A stretch of DNA of 55,258 nucleotides from Alcaligenaceae bacterium (GCA_013416395.1 JACCEP010000019.1:1-55258), one strand, 5' to 3'; counted from the first letter of the stretch, positions 20,484-30,900 are shown. The notes: generated by a model from the sequence alone, not told the origin. Made by a program: numbers and translations.

Positions 20484-21427
20484 TCGGAGAATTCGGTCAC
20501 GTAGGTGTGTTATATGGCGGTAGTTCCGCCGAACGCGAAGTATCCCTGATGTCGGGTACGGGGGTGCACGAGGCTTTGCGCAGCAAAGGTATTGATGCGC
20601 ACTTGTTTGACACGGGCCGGTACACCCTGGTTGATCTTATCAGTGCGGGCTTTGATCGCGTGTTCATCGCCTTGCATGGTCGCCATGGTGAAGACGGCAC
20701 TCTGCAGGGGGCGCTGGAGTTGATGGGGCTGCCGTATACAGGCAGTGGCACGCTTGCCTCATCCTTGGCCATGGACAAGATCATGACCAAGAAGATCTGG
20801 TTGCAGGCGGGTTTGCCAACCCCGAACTATGTTGCGCTGACTGCCGAATCAGACCCTGAAGCCGTGGCGCGTGAGCTTGGTTTGCCTTTGATCGTGAAGC
20901 CGCCTCACGAGGGGTCAACACTTGGTGTGACCAAGGTTGAAACGGTCGAAGCGCTGCAGAGCGCGTATGAACTTGCTGCCCGCTACGACGATGAGGTGCT
21001 TGCTGAGCAGTTTATCGATGGGCGCGAGCTTACCGTGGCGGTGCTGGGCAAGGGCAAATCGGTTCGTGCGCTTCCTGTCATCGAAATTATTGCGCCTGAT
21101 GGCAACTACGACTACGAGCACAAGTATGTGTCGAATGAAACGCAGTATGTCTGCCCGGCGGAGCTGGATTCTGCCCTGACTGAATCCATTCTGCGTGTAG
21201 CAGAGCAGGCTTATGTGGCCCTGGGTTGTGAAGGCTGGGGGCGGGCCGACTTCATGCTGGATCAGTGGGGCAAGGCCTGGCTGCTTGAAATTAATACTTC
21301 GCCCGGGATGACTTCGCATTCGCTGGTGCCTATGGCAGCAAAGAGGGCTGGCATGAGCTATGCCGACCTATGTGTCGAAATTTTATCGACGGCGAGCTGC
21401 AAAGTTCGCACGCCGTCTGCTAATTGA
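20480..21427 (+). CDS. ddlB: D-alanine:D-alanine ligase DdlB
   Basis: ATP-grasp enzyme that joins two D-alanines for use by the MurF half of MurEF. The 315 residues carry [18 protein letters not shown] (about 9-26), [41 protein letters not shown], the ATP-grasp core [15 protein letters not shown] and the metal site [20 protein letters not shown]. Located at the usual place between murC and ftsQ. The next gene starts after 15 bases. Confidence 0.96.
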   Translation: MIGEFGHVGVLYGGSSAEREVSLMSGTGVHEALRSKGIDAHLFDTGRYTLVDLISAGFDRVFIALHGRHGEDGTLQGALELMGLPYTGSGTLASSLAMDKIMTKKIWLQAGLPTPNYVALTAESDPEAVARELGLPLIVKPPHEGSTLGVTKVETVEALQSAYELAARYDDEVLAEQFIDGRELTVAVLGKGKSVRALPVIEIIAPDGNYDYEHKYVSNETQYVCPAELDSALTESILRVAEQAYVALGCEGWGRADFMLDQWGKAWLLEINTSPGMTSHSLVPMAAKRAGMSYADLCVEILSTASCKVRTPSAN

Positions 21428-21442
21428 ATCGGGGATATTGAC

Positions 21443-22240
21443 GTGTTTTCAGACGCTCGCCTGACTAACTTCATTGCAAATACGCTGGCCTTGCTGGCGG
21501 TGTTTGCTTTGCTGGCGGGTATTGTGGCGTGGATTGCGCAACGTCCCTATTTTGCGATCTCGCGGCTGCAGATTGAGCCTGTAGAAGAGGCGAGCAAGCT
21601 TGCATTCGTTTCTCCTGCCAGTGTGCGTGCCACGATTGCGGGCAAGCTGGCCGGCAACTTCTTTTTCGTCAGCCTCGATGAAACCCGGCAGCTGATTGAG
21701 TCGGTTCCATGGGTGCGCCATGCCAGCATTCGCAGGGTGTGGCCAGATACTTTGCGCGTGCAGATTGAAGAGCAACAGCCTCTCGCGCTGTGGAATGAAA
21801 ACGAGATGATCAATACCTGGGGCGAAGCGTTTGTCGCCAATCAGGGAGAGTTGCCGGATGACGCGCAAATGCCGCAGCTGAACGGTCCCGAGAGCTCGGA
21901 GCGCCTGGTTGTGCAAAGGTACGCTGAAATTGCGCGCTGGTTTGCACCTTTGAGCCTGCGCGTTGAAGAAGTCACGCTGAGCCCGCGTTACGCATGGGAA
22001 GTGCAGTTGTCTGACGGCATGCGCCTGAACCTTGGGCGTGACCCCGCTGCCGACGTGGCCGACCCTCACGGGCGCGCCGGCGCGCTGCCCTTTGCAGCCC
22101 GAATTGAACGATTTGTCAGTGTCTGGCCTCGGCTGGCCCCCAGAATGGAAGGGCACACCATCAGCACGGCAGATCTACGCTATCCCAACGGTTTCGCCAT
22201 AACGTTGGCCCCTGTTCCAAACACCTCTACAAAGCACTGA
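21443..22240 (+). CDS. ftsQ: Cell division protein FtsQ
   Basis: A bitopic membrane protein of the divisome that binds FtsB-FtsL. The 265 residues have one N-terminal transmembrane segment (about 12-31), a POTRA domain (about 37-110, including the ESVPWVRHASIRRVWPDTL block typical of FtsQ) and a beta domain ending near RYPNGFAI. The start is a GTG at 21443, chosen because GGGGA lies 6 bases upstream and the hydrophobic helix begins directly after a short cytoplasmic tail. ftsA begins 5 bases after the stop. Confidence 0.93.
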   Translation: MFSDARLTNFIANTLALLAVFALLAGIVAWIAQRPYFAISRLQIEPVEEASKLAFVSPASVRATIAGKLAGNFFFVSLDETRQLIESVPWVRHASIRRVWPDTLRVQIEEQQPLALWNENEMINTWGEAFVANQGELPDDAQMPQLNGPESSERLVVQRYAEIARWFAPLSLRVEEVTLSPRYAWEVQLSDGMRLNLGRDPAADVADPHGRAGALPFAARIERFVSVWPRLAPRMEGHTISTADLRYPNGFAITLAPVPNTSTKH

Positions 22241-22245
22241 AAACT

Positions 22246-23472
22246 ATGACCCGTGACATCAAGGACCTGATTGTTGCACTCGATATCGGCACCAGTAAAG
22301 TGGTGGCCGTAGTGGCTGAGATCTTGCCCGAAGGACGCTTCGAAGTGCTTGGGCTGGGTCAGCATGAATCCCAGGGCATGCGCAAGGGGGTGGTGGTAAA
22401 TATTGAGTCTACCGTCAACTCCATTCAGCGTGCTCTCGAAGAAGCTGAGCTCATGGCTGACTGCAAAATCCGTGAGGTATACACCGGTATTGCAGGTAGC
22501 CACATTACCAGCTTTAACTCCAGCGGCATGGTGGCTGTGAAGGACAAAGAGGTTACGGCAACCGACGTGGCGCGCGTCATTGAGACGGCCAAGGCGGTCA
22601 ACATTCCGACCGACCAGCAGGTGCTGCATGTTTTGACGCAGGAGTTTATCGTCGATTCGCAGGAAGACATTCGCGAGCCTATCGGCATGAGCGGCCTTCG
22701 CCTCGAGGTGCGAGTGCACATCGTAACGGGCGCGGTCAGTGCAGCACAAAATATTGTGAAGTGTGTGCGTCGCTGCGGTCTCGAAGTGCAAGACCTTATT
22801 TTGCAACCACTGGCCTCCAGCTTGGCTTGCCTTACTTCGGATGAGAAAGAGCTGGGCGTCGTACTTGTCGACATTGGTGGTGGTACCACGGACATTGCCA
22901 TTTTTACGGGTGGAGCCATACGCCATACCGCTGTCGTGCCTATCGCCGGGGATCAGATCACCAGCGACATCGCCGCCATGTTACGCACGCCGACGCCTGA
23001 TGCCGAAGAAATCAAGCTGCGCTTTGGTATTGCCAAACAGATGCTGGCCGGCGCAGATGAACTTATTGAAGTGCCTGGCCTCGGGGATAGGCCCAACCGA
23101 CAGGTCAAGCGGCAGGCGCTTGGTGCCGTGATCGAGCCGCGCATTGAAGAGCTGTTTACGTTTGTACAGCAGGTTGTGCGCCAGTCTGGCTACGAAGATT
23201 TGCTGGCCTCCGGTGTGGTGCTTACCGGAGGCACGGCGCTCATGCCAGGCATTATCGAGCTGGCCGAAGACGTATTTTTGAAACCTGTGCGTGTGGCAGT
23301 GCCTGCCTATGAAGGCAGTCTGGCCGATGTTATGCACAATCCGCGATTTTCCACGGTAATGGGCCTGCTGACCGAGGCTCGTTTGCAGCGCGCCCGTGGG
23401 CGCAAGGTCGCTCAGCAAAAGGGCAGTTTCAAGACCCTGCTGGCACGCATGAAAGAGTGGTTTATGAATTAG
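22246..23472 (+). CDS. ftsA: Cell division protein FtsA
   Basis: An actin-like ATPase that tethers FtsZ to the inner membrane. The 408 residues include the phosphate-binding loop LIVALDIGTSKVVAVVAE (about 8-25), an SHS2-type subdomain with GIAGSHITSFNSSG, the second phosphate loop VLVDIGGGTTDIAIF and VLTGGTALMPG. The last 15 residues (KTLLARMKEWFMN) form the expected amphipathic membrane-targeting helix. Between ftsA and ftsZ lie 177 bases with no gene, so a separate ftsZ promoter is possible; none is clear. Confidence 0.97.
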   Translation: MTRDIKDLIVALDIGTSKVVAVVAEILPEGRFEVLGLGQHESQGMRKGVVVNIESTVNSIQRALEEAELMADCKIREVYTGIAGSHITSFNSSGMVAVKDKEVTATDVARVIETAKAVNIPTDQQVLHVLTQEFIVDSQEDIREPIGMSGLRLEVRVHIVTGAVSAAQNIVKCVRRCGLEVQDLILQPLASSLACLTSDEKELGVVLVDIGGGTTDIAIFTGGAIRHTAVVPIAGDQITSDIAAMLRTPTPDAEEIKLRFGIAKQMLAGADELIEVPGLGDRPNRQVKRQALGAVIEPRIEELFTFVQQVVRQSGYEDLLASGVVLTGGTALMPGIIELAEDVFLKPVRVAVPAYEGSLADVMHNPRFSTVMGLLTEARLQRARGRKVAQQKGSFKTLLARMKEWFMN

Positions 23473-23649
23473 AGCTGTGGTGGTTCTGATTGACAGGCGG
23501 GATAAGCCTGCTCACGGAAACGCTTCAATCCAGGTGCGAGCAATTTTACGTTGGCATTTCGTTTGAAGTCATTCCGGACAATAAGTAAGTAGTACTGGGG
23601 ATTTGTTCTTGGGTTTTATGTTTTCTTTGGATCTGTGAGGGAGTCAGTC

Positions 23650-24816
23650 ATGATGAATTTTGAAATGCTCGATACGAGCTCAAACGGCACCGTTATCAAG
23701 GTGGTCGGAGTGGGCGGCGCAGGCGGCAATGCCGTGGCGCATATGATTCGATCTGGTGTACAGGGAGTGGATTTTATCTGCTGCAACACCGATTCGCAGG
23801 CGCTGGTTACCACTGAAGCGCCAGTGCAAATCCGCCTTGGCCGCACTGGCCTGGGTGCAGGTGCGCGACCAGAGCAGGGGCGTGCTGCAGCTGAAACTGC
23901 ACGCGAAGAAATTCGTGCCGCTCTGAACGGTGCGCACATGGTGTTTATTACCGCTGGTATGGGTGGTGGCACGGGTACGGGTGCTGGCCCTGTGGTCGCT
24001 GAAGTGGCCAAAGAGCTTGGGATTTTGACGGTTGGTGTGGTCACTAAGCCTTTCTCGTTTGAAGGTGGCAAGCGCCTGAAGATGGCAGAAGAGGGTATTA
24101 CCGAGCTGTCCAAGCATGTGCATTCTTTAATCGTCGTGTTAAACGAAAATCTGTACGATTTGATGGATGACGACGCAACACAAGAAGACTGCTTCAAGTC
24201 GGCTGACGATGTGTTGCACAATGCCTGCGCAGGCATCGCTGAAATCATTAACGTTGAAGGCAATGTCAACGTCGACTTTGAAGACGTCAAGACCATCATG
24301 GGCGAGCAGGGCCAGGCCATGATGGGAACGTCGATTGCTTCGGGTGTCGATCGTGCACGTGTTGCCGCTGAGAATGCAATTGCCTGCCCGCTGCTCGAAG
24401 GTGTTGACCTTCATGGTGCGCGTGGCATGCTGGTTAACATTACTGCCAGTCGCACACTCAAAATGCGCGAGACCCGTGAAATCATGGATACCATCCGTGG
24501 CTACGCAGCTGACGACGCTACTATCGTCTTCGGTACTGCGTACGACGAGGCCATGGGTGAGAACCTGCGCGTCACCGTAGTGGCCACAGGCCTTGGGCGC
24601 GCCCAGGCGCGCCCACAACTGGTAGCGCATTCCAACGAAGATCTGCGCACCGGCACCGACAATATGTCAGTGTCCGGCGGCTATGACTTCAACACTGATG
24701 TACCTGCTGTCATTCGCAACCCCCGTGGCCAGGCTTCGGCGCAGGTACGGGCTCTTGAAACCGCTGGCATGGATCATTTCGATATCCCCGCGTTTCTGCG
24801 CAAGCAGGCCGACTGA
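23650..24816 (+). CDS. ftsZ: Cell division GTPase FtsZ
   Basis: The tubulin-like GTPase that forms the Z ring. The 388 residues contain VVGVGGAGGNAV (about 18-29), the tubulin signature GGGTGTGAGP (about 104-113), NVDFEDVKTIM (T7 loop region) and the C-terminal peptide DHFDIPAFLRKQAD, which binds FtsA and other partners. ATG 23650 is preferred because GAGGGAG ends 6-7 bases upstream; an upstream in-frame GTG at 23635 is part of that region. Last gene of the dcw cluster, followed by three hairpins. Confidence 0.97.
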   Translation: MMNFEMLDTSSNGTVIKVVGVGGAGGNAVAHMIRSGVQGVDFICCNTDSQALVTTEAPVQIRLGRTGLGAGARPEQGRAAAETAREEIRAALNGAHMVFITAGMGGGTGTGAGPVVAEVAKELGILTVGVVTKPFSFEGGKRLKMAEEGITELSKHVHSLIVVLNENLYDLMDDDATQEDCFKSADDVLHNACAGIAEIINVEGNVNVDFEDVKTIMGEQGQAMMGTSIASGVDRARVAAENAIACPLLEGVDLHGARGMLVNITASRTLKMRETREIMDTIRGYAADDATIVFGTAYDEAMGENLRVTVVATGLGRAQARPQLVAHSNEDLRTGTDNMSVSGGYDFNTDVPAVIRNPRGQASAQVRALETAGMDHFDIPAFLRKQAD

Positions 24817-24824
24817 TATTGATT

Positions 24825-24929
24825 TTGCCGGTCCACCGCCCGGCAAGATCCAGCCTCTCTCATTCTTGACGGGCTGTACGCCGTCAAGATCCCGGCAGGC
24901 ACACCTCCGTACCCCAGTGGAGGTGTGCC
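24825..24929 (+). promoter_or_regulatory. Three consecutive hairpins between ftsZ and lpxC
   Basis: Perfect inverted repeats follow each other after the ftsZ stop: TTGCCGG/CCGGCAA (24825-24846, 8-base loop), CTTGACGG/CCGTCAAG (24865-24888, 8-base loop) and GGCACACCTCC/GGAGGTGTGCC (24898-24929, 10-base loop). None is followed by a T run, so they are not standard intrinsic terminators. They may mark the 3' end of the dcw transcript, or act in RNA stability or processing. The remaining 250 bases up to lpxC hold no gene; a palindrome GGGTTAACCC lies at 25100-25109 and TACACT at 25120-25125 is a possible -10 of lpxC. Confidence 0.6.
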
Positions 24930-25181
24930 GTCGCGCATATACGTCGTGCACATGTTACTGAACGTTGCGCTGAGTGGTCCCTGTGCCATGTCAAGCCATT
25001 TTGTCCAGGGCACGTCCTTTGAAGTACCGCGAATCCATCGCAGAAAAGGGCGAATTGCCTTCTCCGTCCATTGAAGCCGACTGAAACAAGTATAGTTATG
25101 GGTTAACCCTAGGATCGGTTACACTGGGTTTTAATGAAAAGTGCCAGTTTTTTGCGGGCGCCATCACAGTGAAAACCGATC

Positions 25182-26105
25182 ATGCTACGTCAACGCACCA
25201 TACAACAGCCCGTCAGTACCAAAGGCGTCGGCCTGCACTCAGGCCGTAGGGTCGAGCTTACGCTGCGCCCCGCTGAGCCCAATACGGGTATTGTGTTTCA
25301 TCGCATTGATTTGCCCGAAATCGTCGACCTGCCGGCCAAGGCTGATCAGGTGGGTAACACCCGTATGGCGTCGGTGCTGCAAAAAGGTAATGTGCGTGTT
25401 TCAACGGTTGAGCACCTAATGTCCGCGTTGGCCGGGTTGGGTGTCGATAACCTGCACGTTGATCTTACCGCCGAAGAAGTACCTATCATGGACGGCAGTG
25501 CAGGTACATTTGTGTATCTGTTGCGTTCAGCAGGTCTGCAAGAGCAGGCGGCGGCCAAACAGTTTTTGCGCGTCCTAAAGCCAGTCGAGGTACGTGAAGG
25601 TGAGGGCGACGACCTTAAATGGGCAAGGCTCGAACCCTACGACGGCTTTGCCTTGTCATTTGCCATCGACTTCCATCATCCAGCCATTGACTCCACAGCC
25701 AATTTTGCTGAGGTTGATTTCGAGAAAGATTCTTACGTCAAGTCTATCGCACGGGCGCGTACATTCGGCTTCGTCAACGAGGTCGAAGCCCTGAGGGCTG
25801 CCGGTTTGGCTCGCGGCGGTAGTCTTGATAACGCCATCGTTATGGACGAATTCCGTGTGCTTAACTCAGACGGCCTGCGTTACGATGACGAGTTCGTAAA
25901 GCATAAAATACTTGACGCCATTGGCGACCTGTATCTCATTGGCAAACCTCTGGTTGCACGCTACGTAGCCTGCAAGTCGGGGCATGGCCTTAATAACCAG
26001 CTGGCGCGTGCGCTGCTGGCCCAGAGCGATGCCTGGGAAATCGTTACCTATGCTTCGGCCGAGTCAGCGCCCAAGGCATTCAGCTACGAATGGAAACTGG
26101 CCTGA
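25182..26105 (+). CDS. lpxC: UDP-3-O-acyl-GlcNAc deacetylase LpxC
   Basis: Zinc enzyme for the committed step of lipid A synthesis. The 307 residues begin [21 protein letters not shown] as in the family. Zinc ligands are visible: H78 in [12 protein letters not shown], and H241 and D245 in [14 protein letters not shown]; the late [14 protein letters not shown] carries the catalytic histidine. [12 protein letters not shown] and [23 protein letters not shown] are further conserved blocks. It lies 365 bases after ftsZ and probably has its own promoter. Confidence 0.97.
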   Translation: MLRQRTIQQPVSTKGVGLHSGRRVELTLRPAEPNTGIVFHRIDLPEIVDLPAKADQVGNTRMASVLQKGNVRVSTVEHLMSALAGLGVDNLHVDLTAEEVPIMDGSAGTFVYLLRSAGLQEQAAAKQFLRVLKPVEVREGEGDDLKWARLEPYDGFALSFAIDFHHPAIDSTANFAEVDFEKDSYVKSIARARTFGFVNEVEALRAAGLARGGSLDNAIVMDEFRVLNSDGLRYDDEFVKHKILDAIGDLYLIGKPLVARYVACKSGHGLNNQLARALLAQSDAWEIVTYASAESAPKAFSYEWKLA

Positions 26106-26107
26106 GG

Positions 26108-26593
26108 TCAGCTTCTGTGGTGGGCCAGCAAACGGCTTACTGCATCGGCCAACGGCCCTGGTCGCAACTGGCTTCTTAATGTGTCGAAGGCCTGTAGAGC
26201 GTTTTCGTCCAGCGGTACGGCCTCTCGTGCAAGTACCGTTGTCGTATTCTGGTTCAGCGCGGCCTGCACGCGCACTTGTGCATTTTCCAGGTTCCAGCCC
26301 TTCTGGTTCAGCAAATGTATGATGCGTGGTGCCATCTGTCTGAGCTTTGAGGCGTAGGCGGCACTGGGAACTGCCAGCGTCAGTTGCTGTCTGTCTATAC
26401 GGGCTACCCGGCAAACCGCTGCCAGCGCAGGTGGAAGCACCGCTTTTGTCGCTTCTTCGGCTGCCAGCAAATTGCGCGCCATGGCGAGCACGCTCGCGCC
26501 ATGCTGGTCGCTGCCCAGCCAGCTGAGTGCCAGCGAAGCGGGGCTGGCCTTGTGGCCGGCGGTTGCAGACGAAGAACGTGGCATGCGCGTCAT
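26108..26593 (-). CDS. dciA: DUF721 protein, DciA-like
   Basis: A 161-residue protein whose N-terminal half (about 25-120) matches the DUF721/DciA pattern: LAMARNLLAAEEATKAVLPPAL, then VARIDRQQLTLAVPSAAYASKLRQMAPRII. DciA proteins help load the replicative helicase DnaB in bacteria without DnaC. The C-terminal part is Arg/Leu-rich and ends in LLAHHRS. It is convergent with lpxC (2-base gap) and divergent from the M23 peptidase gene (31 bases between starts). The genomic place next to lpxC and secA is usual for this family. Function is inferred from the family only. Confidence 0.8.
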   Translation of the reverse strand: MTRMPRSSSATAGHKASPASLALSWLGSDQHGASVLAMARNLLAAEEATKAVLPPALAAVCRVARIDRQQLTLAVPSAAYASKLRQMAPRIIHLLNQKGWNLENAQVRVQAALNQNTTTVLAREAVPLDENALQAFDTLRSQLRPGPLADAVSRLLAHHRS

Positions 26594-26624
26594 GTCAAAA
26601 TATTTTTGAAAGAGATCTCTGTTT

Positions 26625-27629
26625 ATGCGGAATCGTACAGTTCATTCTAACCCTAACGGCTTGCGGCGCGTATTCATTGCGCTGGCGGCCATTACTGCCA
26701 TGGGTGTTTCGGCAGCAGCAGGCGCGCTGGTTCAGTCACGCCTGGCTGAGACCGACCAGATCATGTTAAGCCCCCATCAAGAGCGCATCATCAGCGATCA
26801 GGTCTCACGAGATTCTGCCTATGTGCGCGAAAACGTCAATCAGCTCGCTGTCAAAGTGGGCGATCTCAAAGCGCAGCTTATTGCCATGGATGGCCTGAGT
26901 AAGCGTGTTGCGGATGCGGCCGGGGTTTCGTACACCGACCCCGAAATACTCACCAGCCTGGCCCAACCTGTCGTTGACGAGCCTGTCATCATGGACGACA
27001 TACAGGCTGGCATACCCACCCAAGTTGGGGCAAGGCCTGCCGAAATTAGCTGGAGTGCAGAGGGTCTCGGTCGTCAGCTAGACGAATTAACCCATCAGCT
27101 CTCCGAGCAGAAAGACTGGTTCAGCATGCTTGATCTGGTGCTCACCAAGCGTATGGGCGCTGAAGCGGGCCTGCCCGATATCATGCCGGTCGATTACCCC
27201 TACCTGAGCTCATCGTTTGGCTGGCGCCGTCATCCCATCAGTGGCCGCCACATTATGCACGAAGGGCTTGATTTTGCGGCTCCACGTGGCACTCCCATTC
27301 ACGCTGCGTCCGGCGGGGTAGTTACCGAGGCCCGCTATGTATCAGGCTACGGAAAACTGGTCGAAATCAATCACGGCAATGGTGTGGTTACTCGTTATGC
27401 GCATGCCTCTTCTGTTAACGTCAAGCAGGGTGATCTCGTCGAGAAAGGTCAGATGATTGCACGGGTTGGCTCCACAGGCCGTTCCACAGGCCCGCATTTG
27501 CACTTCGAAGTGCGCATGGCCGGCCATCCGCTAGATCCCACGCTATTTCTGCCTTCGCAAGAAGATTCTGCCCCTATGGTGGCCAGTGTCTCTGACAGCA
27601 AAAAAGCCAATGTGCCGCAGCTGCGTTAA
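26625..27629 (+). CDS. M23 family metallopeptidase, membrane-anchored
   Basis: Probably a periplasmic peptidoglycan endopeptidase or an activator of amidases. The 334 residues have one N-terminal transmembrane/signal segment (about 14-36), a helical region (about 60-90, and coiled coil again at 145-170), and an M23/LytM domain (about 195-310). Zinc ligands are visible: H and D in IMHEGLDFAAP and the HLHFE motif near residue 296, with SSSFGWRRHPISG before them. All metal ligands are present, so it is likely active, unlike EnvC/NlpD-type activators. It sits between lpxC and secA, as in other Burkholderiales. Confidence 0.88.
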   Translation: MRNRTVHSNPNGLRRVFIALAAITAMGVSAAAGALVQSRLAETDQIMLSPHQERIISDQVSRDSAYVRENVNQLAVKVGDLKAQLIAMDGLSKRVADAAGVSYTDPEILTSLAQPVVDEPVIMDDIQAGIPTQVGARPAEISWSAEGLGRQLDELTHQLSEQKDWFSMLDLVLTKRMGAEAGLPDIMPVDYPYLSSSFGWRRHPISGRHIMHEGLDFAAPRGTPIHAASGGVVTEARYVSGYGKLVEINHGNGVVTRYAHASSVNVKQGDLVEKGQMIARVGSTGRSTGPHLHFEVRMAGHPLDPTLFLPSQEDSAPMVASVSDSKKANVPQLR

Positions 27630-27723
27630 ACTGTAGCGTTTTCCTGCGGAATCTTCCGCCAACCCATTGACATAGCATGCAAGGTTGCGCCGTGACGGGC
27701 GTGCCGGCATCGACGACACAAGA

Positions 27724-30489
27724 ATGGTTTCTTTGCTCAAAAAGCTGATTGGCAGTCGCAACGACCGCATCCTCAAGCAATTTCGCAGACAGGTGGCGCA
27801 GATCAACGCGCTTGAACCTGCCATGCAGGCGCTGTCTGACGAGGAGCTGGCTGGCAAAACGCCGGCGCTTCGCCAGCGCTTGGCAGAGGGGGCCTCGCTT
27901 GACGACTTGCTTCCCGAGGCCTTCGCTGTGGTGCGCGAGGCAAGCAAGCGGGTGTTCGGCATGCGGCATTTCGACGTCCAGATGATGGGTGCCATCGCCC
28001 TGCACAATGGCAAAATTGCCGAAATGCGCACGGGCGAAGGTAAAACGCTTATGGCGACGCTGGCTGTTTACCTGAACGGGCTCACCGGTAAAGGCGTGCA
28101 TGTTGTAACGGTTAACGATTACCTCGCCAGGCGTGACGCAGAGTGGATGGGTCGGCTTTACAACTTCCTGGGTATGTCAGTGGGTGTGGTCGTTCCGCAG
28201 CAAGAAAACGACGAAAAAAAGGCAGCCTATCAGGCCGATATTACTTACGGCACCAATAACGAATATGGCTTTGATTATTTGCGCGACAACATGGAATACC
28301 GCGCAGAAGATCGTCGCCAGCGCCCACTTAGCTATGCCATCGTCGATGAGGTTGACTCCATTCTTATCGATGAGGCGCGTACTCCGCTCATTATTTCAGG
28401 GCAGGCTGAAGACAATACCGAGTTGTATATACGCCTTAACGTCGTGCCGCCCATGCTCAAACGCATGGCTGCCGAGCCTAAACCCCAAGAACCTGAGCCA
28501 GAAGGCGATTACTGGGTAGATGAAAAAGCCCAGCAGGTGTTTTTGTCTGAGGCGGGCCAGATACGTGTAGAAGGGGTACTGGCCGAGATTGGTGTGTTGC
28601 CAGATGGCGAGTCGCTTTACGACCCGCGGCATATTTCGCTGGTGCACCATCTTATGGTGGCGCTACGTGCCCACACGTTGTTCTTCCGTGATCAGCAGTA
28701 TGTGGTGCAAAACGATGAAGTCGTCATTGTTGACGAATTTACCGGGCGTCTCATGGCAGGCCGACGCTGGTCTGATGGCCTGCATCAGGCGGTCGAGGCT
28801 AAAGAGGGCGTCAAGATCCAGAACGAAAACCAGACGCTGGCATCCATTACTTTCCAGAATTACTTCCGCATGTACGAGAAGCTGTCCGGCATGACCGGTA
28901 CGGCTGACACGGAAGCCTACGAGTTTCAGGAAATCTACGGACTTGAAACCGTCATTATCCCCACCAACCGTCCAATGGTTCGCAATGACCAGAACGATCA
29001 GGTATTCAAGACTGATGACGAAAAATACCACGCGATTCTGGACGATATCAAAGATTGCCATAAGCGCGGCCAGCCTGTTCTGGTAGGTACCACCAGTATC
29101 GAAAACTCTGAGCGCCTTTCTACTCAACTTCAGAAAGAAGGGCTGGTCCATGAAGTGCTAAACGCCAAGCAGCACGCGCGTGAGGCCGAAATTGTCGCCG
29201 AGGCTGGCAAGCCCGGCCATATCACCATTGCAACCAACATGGCTGGCCGAGGCACTGACATTGTGCTGGGCGGCAGCGTCGAGAAGCAGGTAGCGCTCAT
29301 ATGGGCTGACGAATCTCTGAGCGATGCCGAGAAAGAAGAGCGCGCGAAGGCGATCAAGTCAGAATGGGCTCCGGCCAATGAGGCCGTCAAGGCTGCAGGT
29401 GGGCTGCGCATTATTGGTACCGAGCGCCATGAGTCGCGGCGTATCGACAACCAGTTGCGCGGACGTGCAGGGCGACAGGGTGACCCAGGGTCATCACGTT
29501 TTTATCTGTCTCTTGAAGACTCGCTCATGCGCATTTTTGCGGGTGACCGTGTGCGTTCCATTATGGAACGTCTGCGTCTGCCCGAAGGCGAGCCTATTGA
29601 GGCCAAAATGGTTTCGCGCTCCATCGAGTCTGCGCAACGCAAGGTAGAGGCTCGCAACTTTGACGTGCGTAAGCAACTGCTTGAGTACGATGATGTCGCC
29701 AATGATCAGCGCAAGGTGCTGTATACGCAGCGCAACGAAGTGCTTGAGTCTGAAGACGTCTCTGATACCATCGCAAACCTGCGCATGGCCGCCATCTCTG
29801 ATCAGTTCAGGGCGTTTGTGCCTAACGATTCGGTCGAAGAACAATGGGATATCGCCGGACTGCAGGCCGTGCTTGAGTCTGAATGGCAAATTTCGCTGCC
29901 GTTGCTCGATATGCTCGAGAAAGAGCCTAATCTTACCGATGACGATCTGCTCGAGCGTACGTTGGCCGAGGCTCATCGTCTTTATCAGGCCAAAGTTGAC
30001 CTGGTAAGCAAAGAGGGCTGGGCGCCGTTTGAGCGATCCATGTTGCTTCAGGCCATTGACACGCACTGGCGCAACCATCTTTCCTCACTTGATCATCTGC
30101 GGCAAGGTATACATTTGCGCGGCTATGCGCAGCGCGACCCTAAGCAAGAGTACAAGCGCGAGGCCTTTGAGCTGTTTTCCGCCATGCTTGACCGTGTGCG
30201 CGACGAAGTCGTTAAAACCTTGATGACGGTGCGTATTCAGTCGCGCGAGCAGGTTGAGGTAGAAGAAGCCGAGCCCGCTCTCGATAATGTACGCTACCAT
30301 CACTCCGATTATGATGCGGCGCTCAGTGGCGAAGACCCAGGTATTGCTGAAGACTCTGCCCAGGGCCGTGCAGGCGCAGCGGCGGGTGCTGCAGCAGGTG
30401 TTGCCGGGGCCGCAAAAGTGGGCCGTAACGACCCATGCCCATGCGGAAGTGGCAAAAAGTACAAGCATTGCCACGGGCGCCTGGCTTAA
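27724..30489 (+). CDS. secA: Protein translocase ATPase SecA
   Basis: The motor that pushes preproteins through SecYEG. The 921 residues contain Walker A MRTGEGKT (101-108), the Walker B / DEAD block [50 protein letters not shown] and [20 protein letters not shown]. The C-terminal zinc motif [14 protein letters not shown] (last 18 residues) binds SecB or phospholipid. Start at ATG 27724 ([15 protein letters not shown]) fits the family; a frame starting at 27685 adds 13 residues without support. The 94 bases upstream show no SecM-like leader peptide gene. Confidence 0.97.
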   Translation: MVSLLKKLIGSRNDRILKQFRRQVAQINALEPAMQALSDEELAGKTPALRQRLAEGASLDDLLPEAFAVVREASKRVFGMRHFDVQMMGAIALHNGKIAEMRTGEGKTLMATLAVYLNGLTGKGVHVVTVNDYLARRDAEWMGRLYNFLGMSVGVVVPQQENDEKKAAYQADITYGTNNEYGFDYLRDNMEYRAEDRRQRPLSYAIVDEVDSILIDEARTPLIISGQAEDNTELYIRLNVVPPMLKRMAAEPKPQEPEPEGDYWVDEKAQQVFLSEAGQIRVEGVLAEIGVLPDGESLYDPRHISLVHHLMVALRAHTLFFRDQQYVVQNDEVVIVDEFTGRLMAGRRWSDGLHQAVEAKEGVKIQNENQTLASITFQNYFRMYEKLSGMTGTADTEAYEFQEIYGLETVIIPTNRPMVRNDQNDQVFKTDDEKYHAILDDIKDCHKRGQPVLVGTTSIENSERLSTQLQKEGLVHEVLNAKQHAREAEIVAEAGKPGHITIATNMAGRGTDIVLGGSVEKQVALIWADESLSDAEKEERAKAIKSEWAPANEAVKAAGGLRIIGTERHESRRIDNQLRGRAGRQGDPGSSRFYLSLEDSLMRIFAGDRVRSIMERLRLPEGEPIEAKMVSRSIESAQRKVEARNFDVRKQLLEYDDVANDQRKVLYTQRNEVLESEDVSDTIANLRMAAISDQFRAFVPNDSVEEQWDIAGLQAVLESEWQISLPLLDMLEKEPNLTDDDLLERTLAEAHRLYQAKVDLVSKEGWAPFERSMLLQAIDTHWRNHLSSLDHLRQGIHLRGYAQRDPKQEYKREAFELFSAMLDRVRDEVVKTLMTVRIQSREQVEVEEAEPALDNVRYHHSDYDAALSGEDPGIAEDSAQGRAGAAAGAAAGVAGAAKVGRNDPCPCGSGKKYKHCHGRLA

Positions 30490-30500
30490 GGCGCAAATCA

Positions 30501-30548
30501 ACCACGCGACCCGTTTTGAGTACATCACTCAAGGCGGGTATTCGTGGT
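30501..30548 (+). terminator. Hairpin after secA, possible terminator
   Basis: An imperfect long inverted repeat begins 11 bases after the secA stop: ACCACG, ACCCG and TTGAGT on the left arm pair with ACTCAA, CGGGT and CGTGGT on the right, around an ACATC loop. There is no T run, so it may be a weak or factor-assisted terminator. Confidence 0.5.
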
Positions 30549-30629
30549 CTTGATGATGCGAGGCATGTCCCGTCTTTCAGGCGTTGGCTGCAATTTATAC
30601 GGCAAGCGTGCCGGTGGGTAAACATTGTG

Positions 30630-30670
30630 CTCAGGCGCGGCACTGAGCCGCTCCTGAGGCGCCTCAGTGC
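30630..30670. other. Overlapping alternative hairpins in the secA-mgtE gap
   Basis: Within 41 bases three pairings compete: CTCAGG (30630-30635) with CCTGAG (30653-30658), GCACTGAG (30640-30647) with CTCAGTGC (30663-30670), and the self-complementary CTGAGGCGCCTCAG (30654-30667). The rest of the gap 30549-30853 shows no gene, RNA or promoter that I recognise. Confidence 0.45.
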
Positions 30671-30853
30671 GATGTTGCGTGCAACAGGGCAGCGAGGGTC
30701 GTTCCACAGAACGGTCCGACGTACTGAACCCTCAATGGCATGGCCTGTCGCGCGCGGGAGCAGGTGCCTGGTAATGCAAACATCTGGTGGCCGGCTATAG
30801 CCTGATCAAATGATTATCCGGTTGCTTGAGTGCTTGCATGTTGGAGCGTGCGA

Positions 30854-30900
30854 CTGATTTAAGTGTGCGCTTCAGCGCGAAGCCGATACACTTAAATCAG
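30854..30900 (-). terminator. Hairpin spanning the mgtE stop codon
   Basis: A perfect 13-bp inverted repeat (CTGATTTAAGTGT at 30854-30866, ACACTTAAATCAG at 30888-30900) encloses a second stem (GCTTC/GAAGC), giving one long hairpin. The mgtE stop codon (30892-30894) lies in its right arm. No T run follows on either strand. It probably protects or ends the minus-strand transcript. Confidence 0.6.

Noticed and set aside
22180-22926. Long minus-strand frame inside ftsA
   Set aside because: Antisense shadow; ftsA on the plus strand carries all expected motifs.
27630-27723. SecM-like arrest peptide before secA
   Set aside because: The 94-base gap holds no reading frame of suitable size or a recognisable arrest motif.
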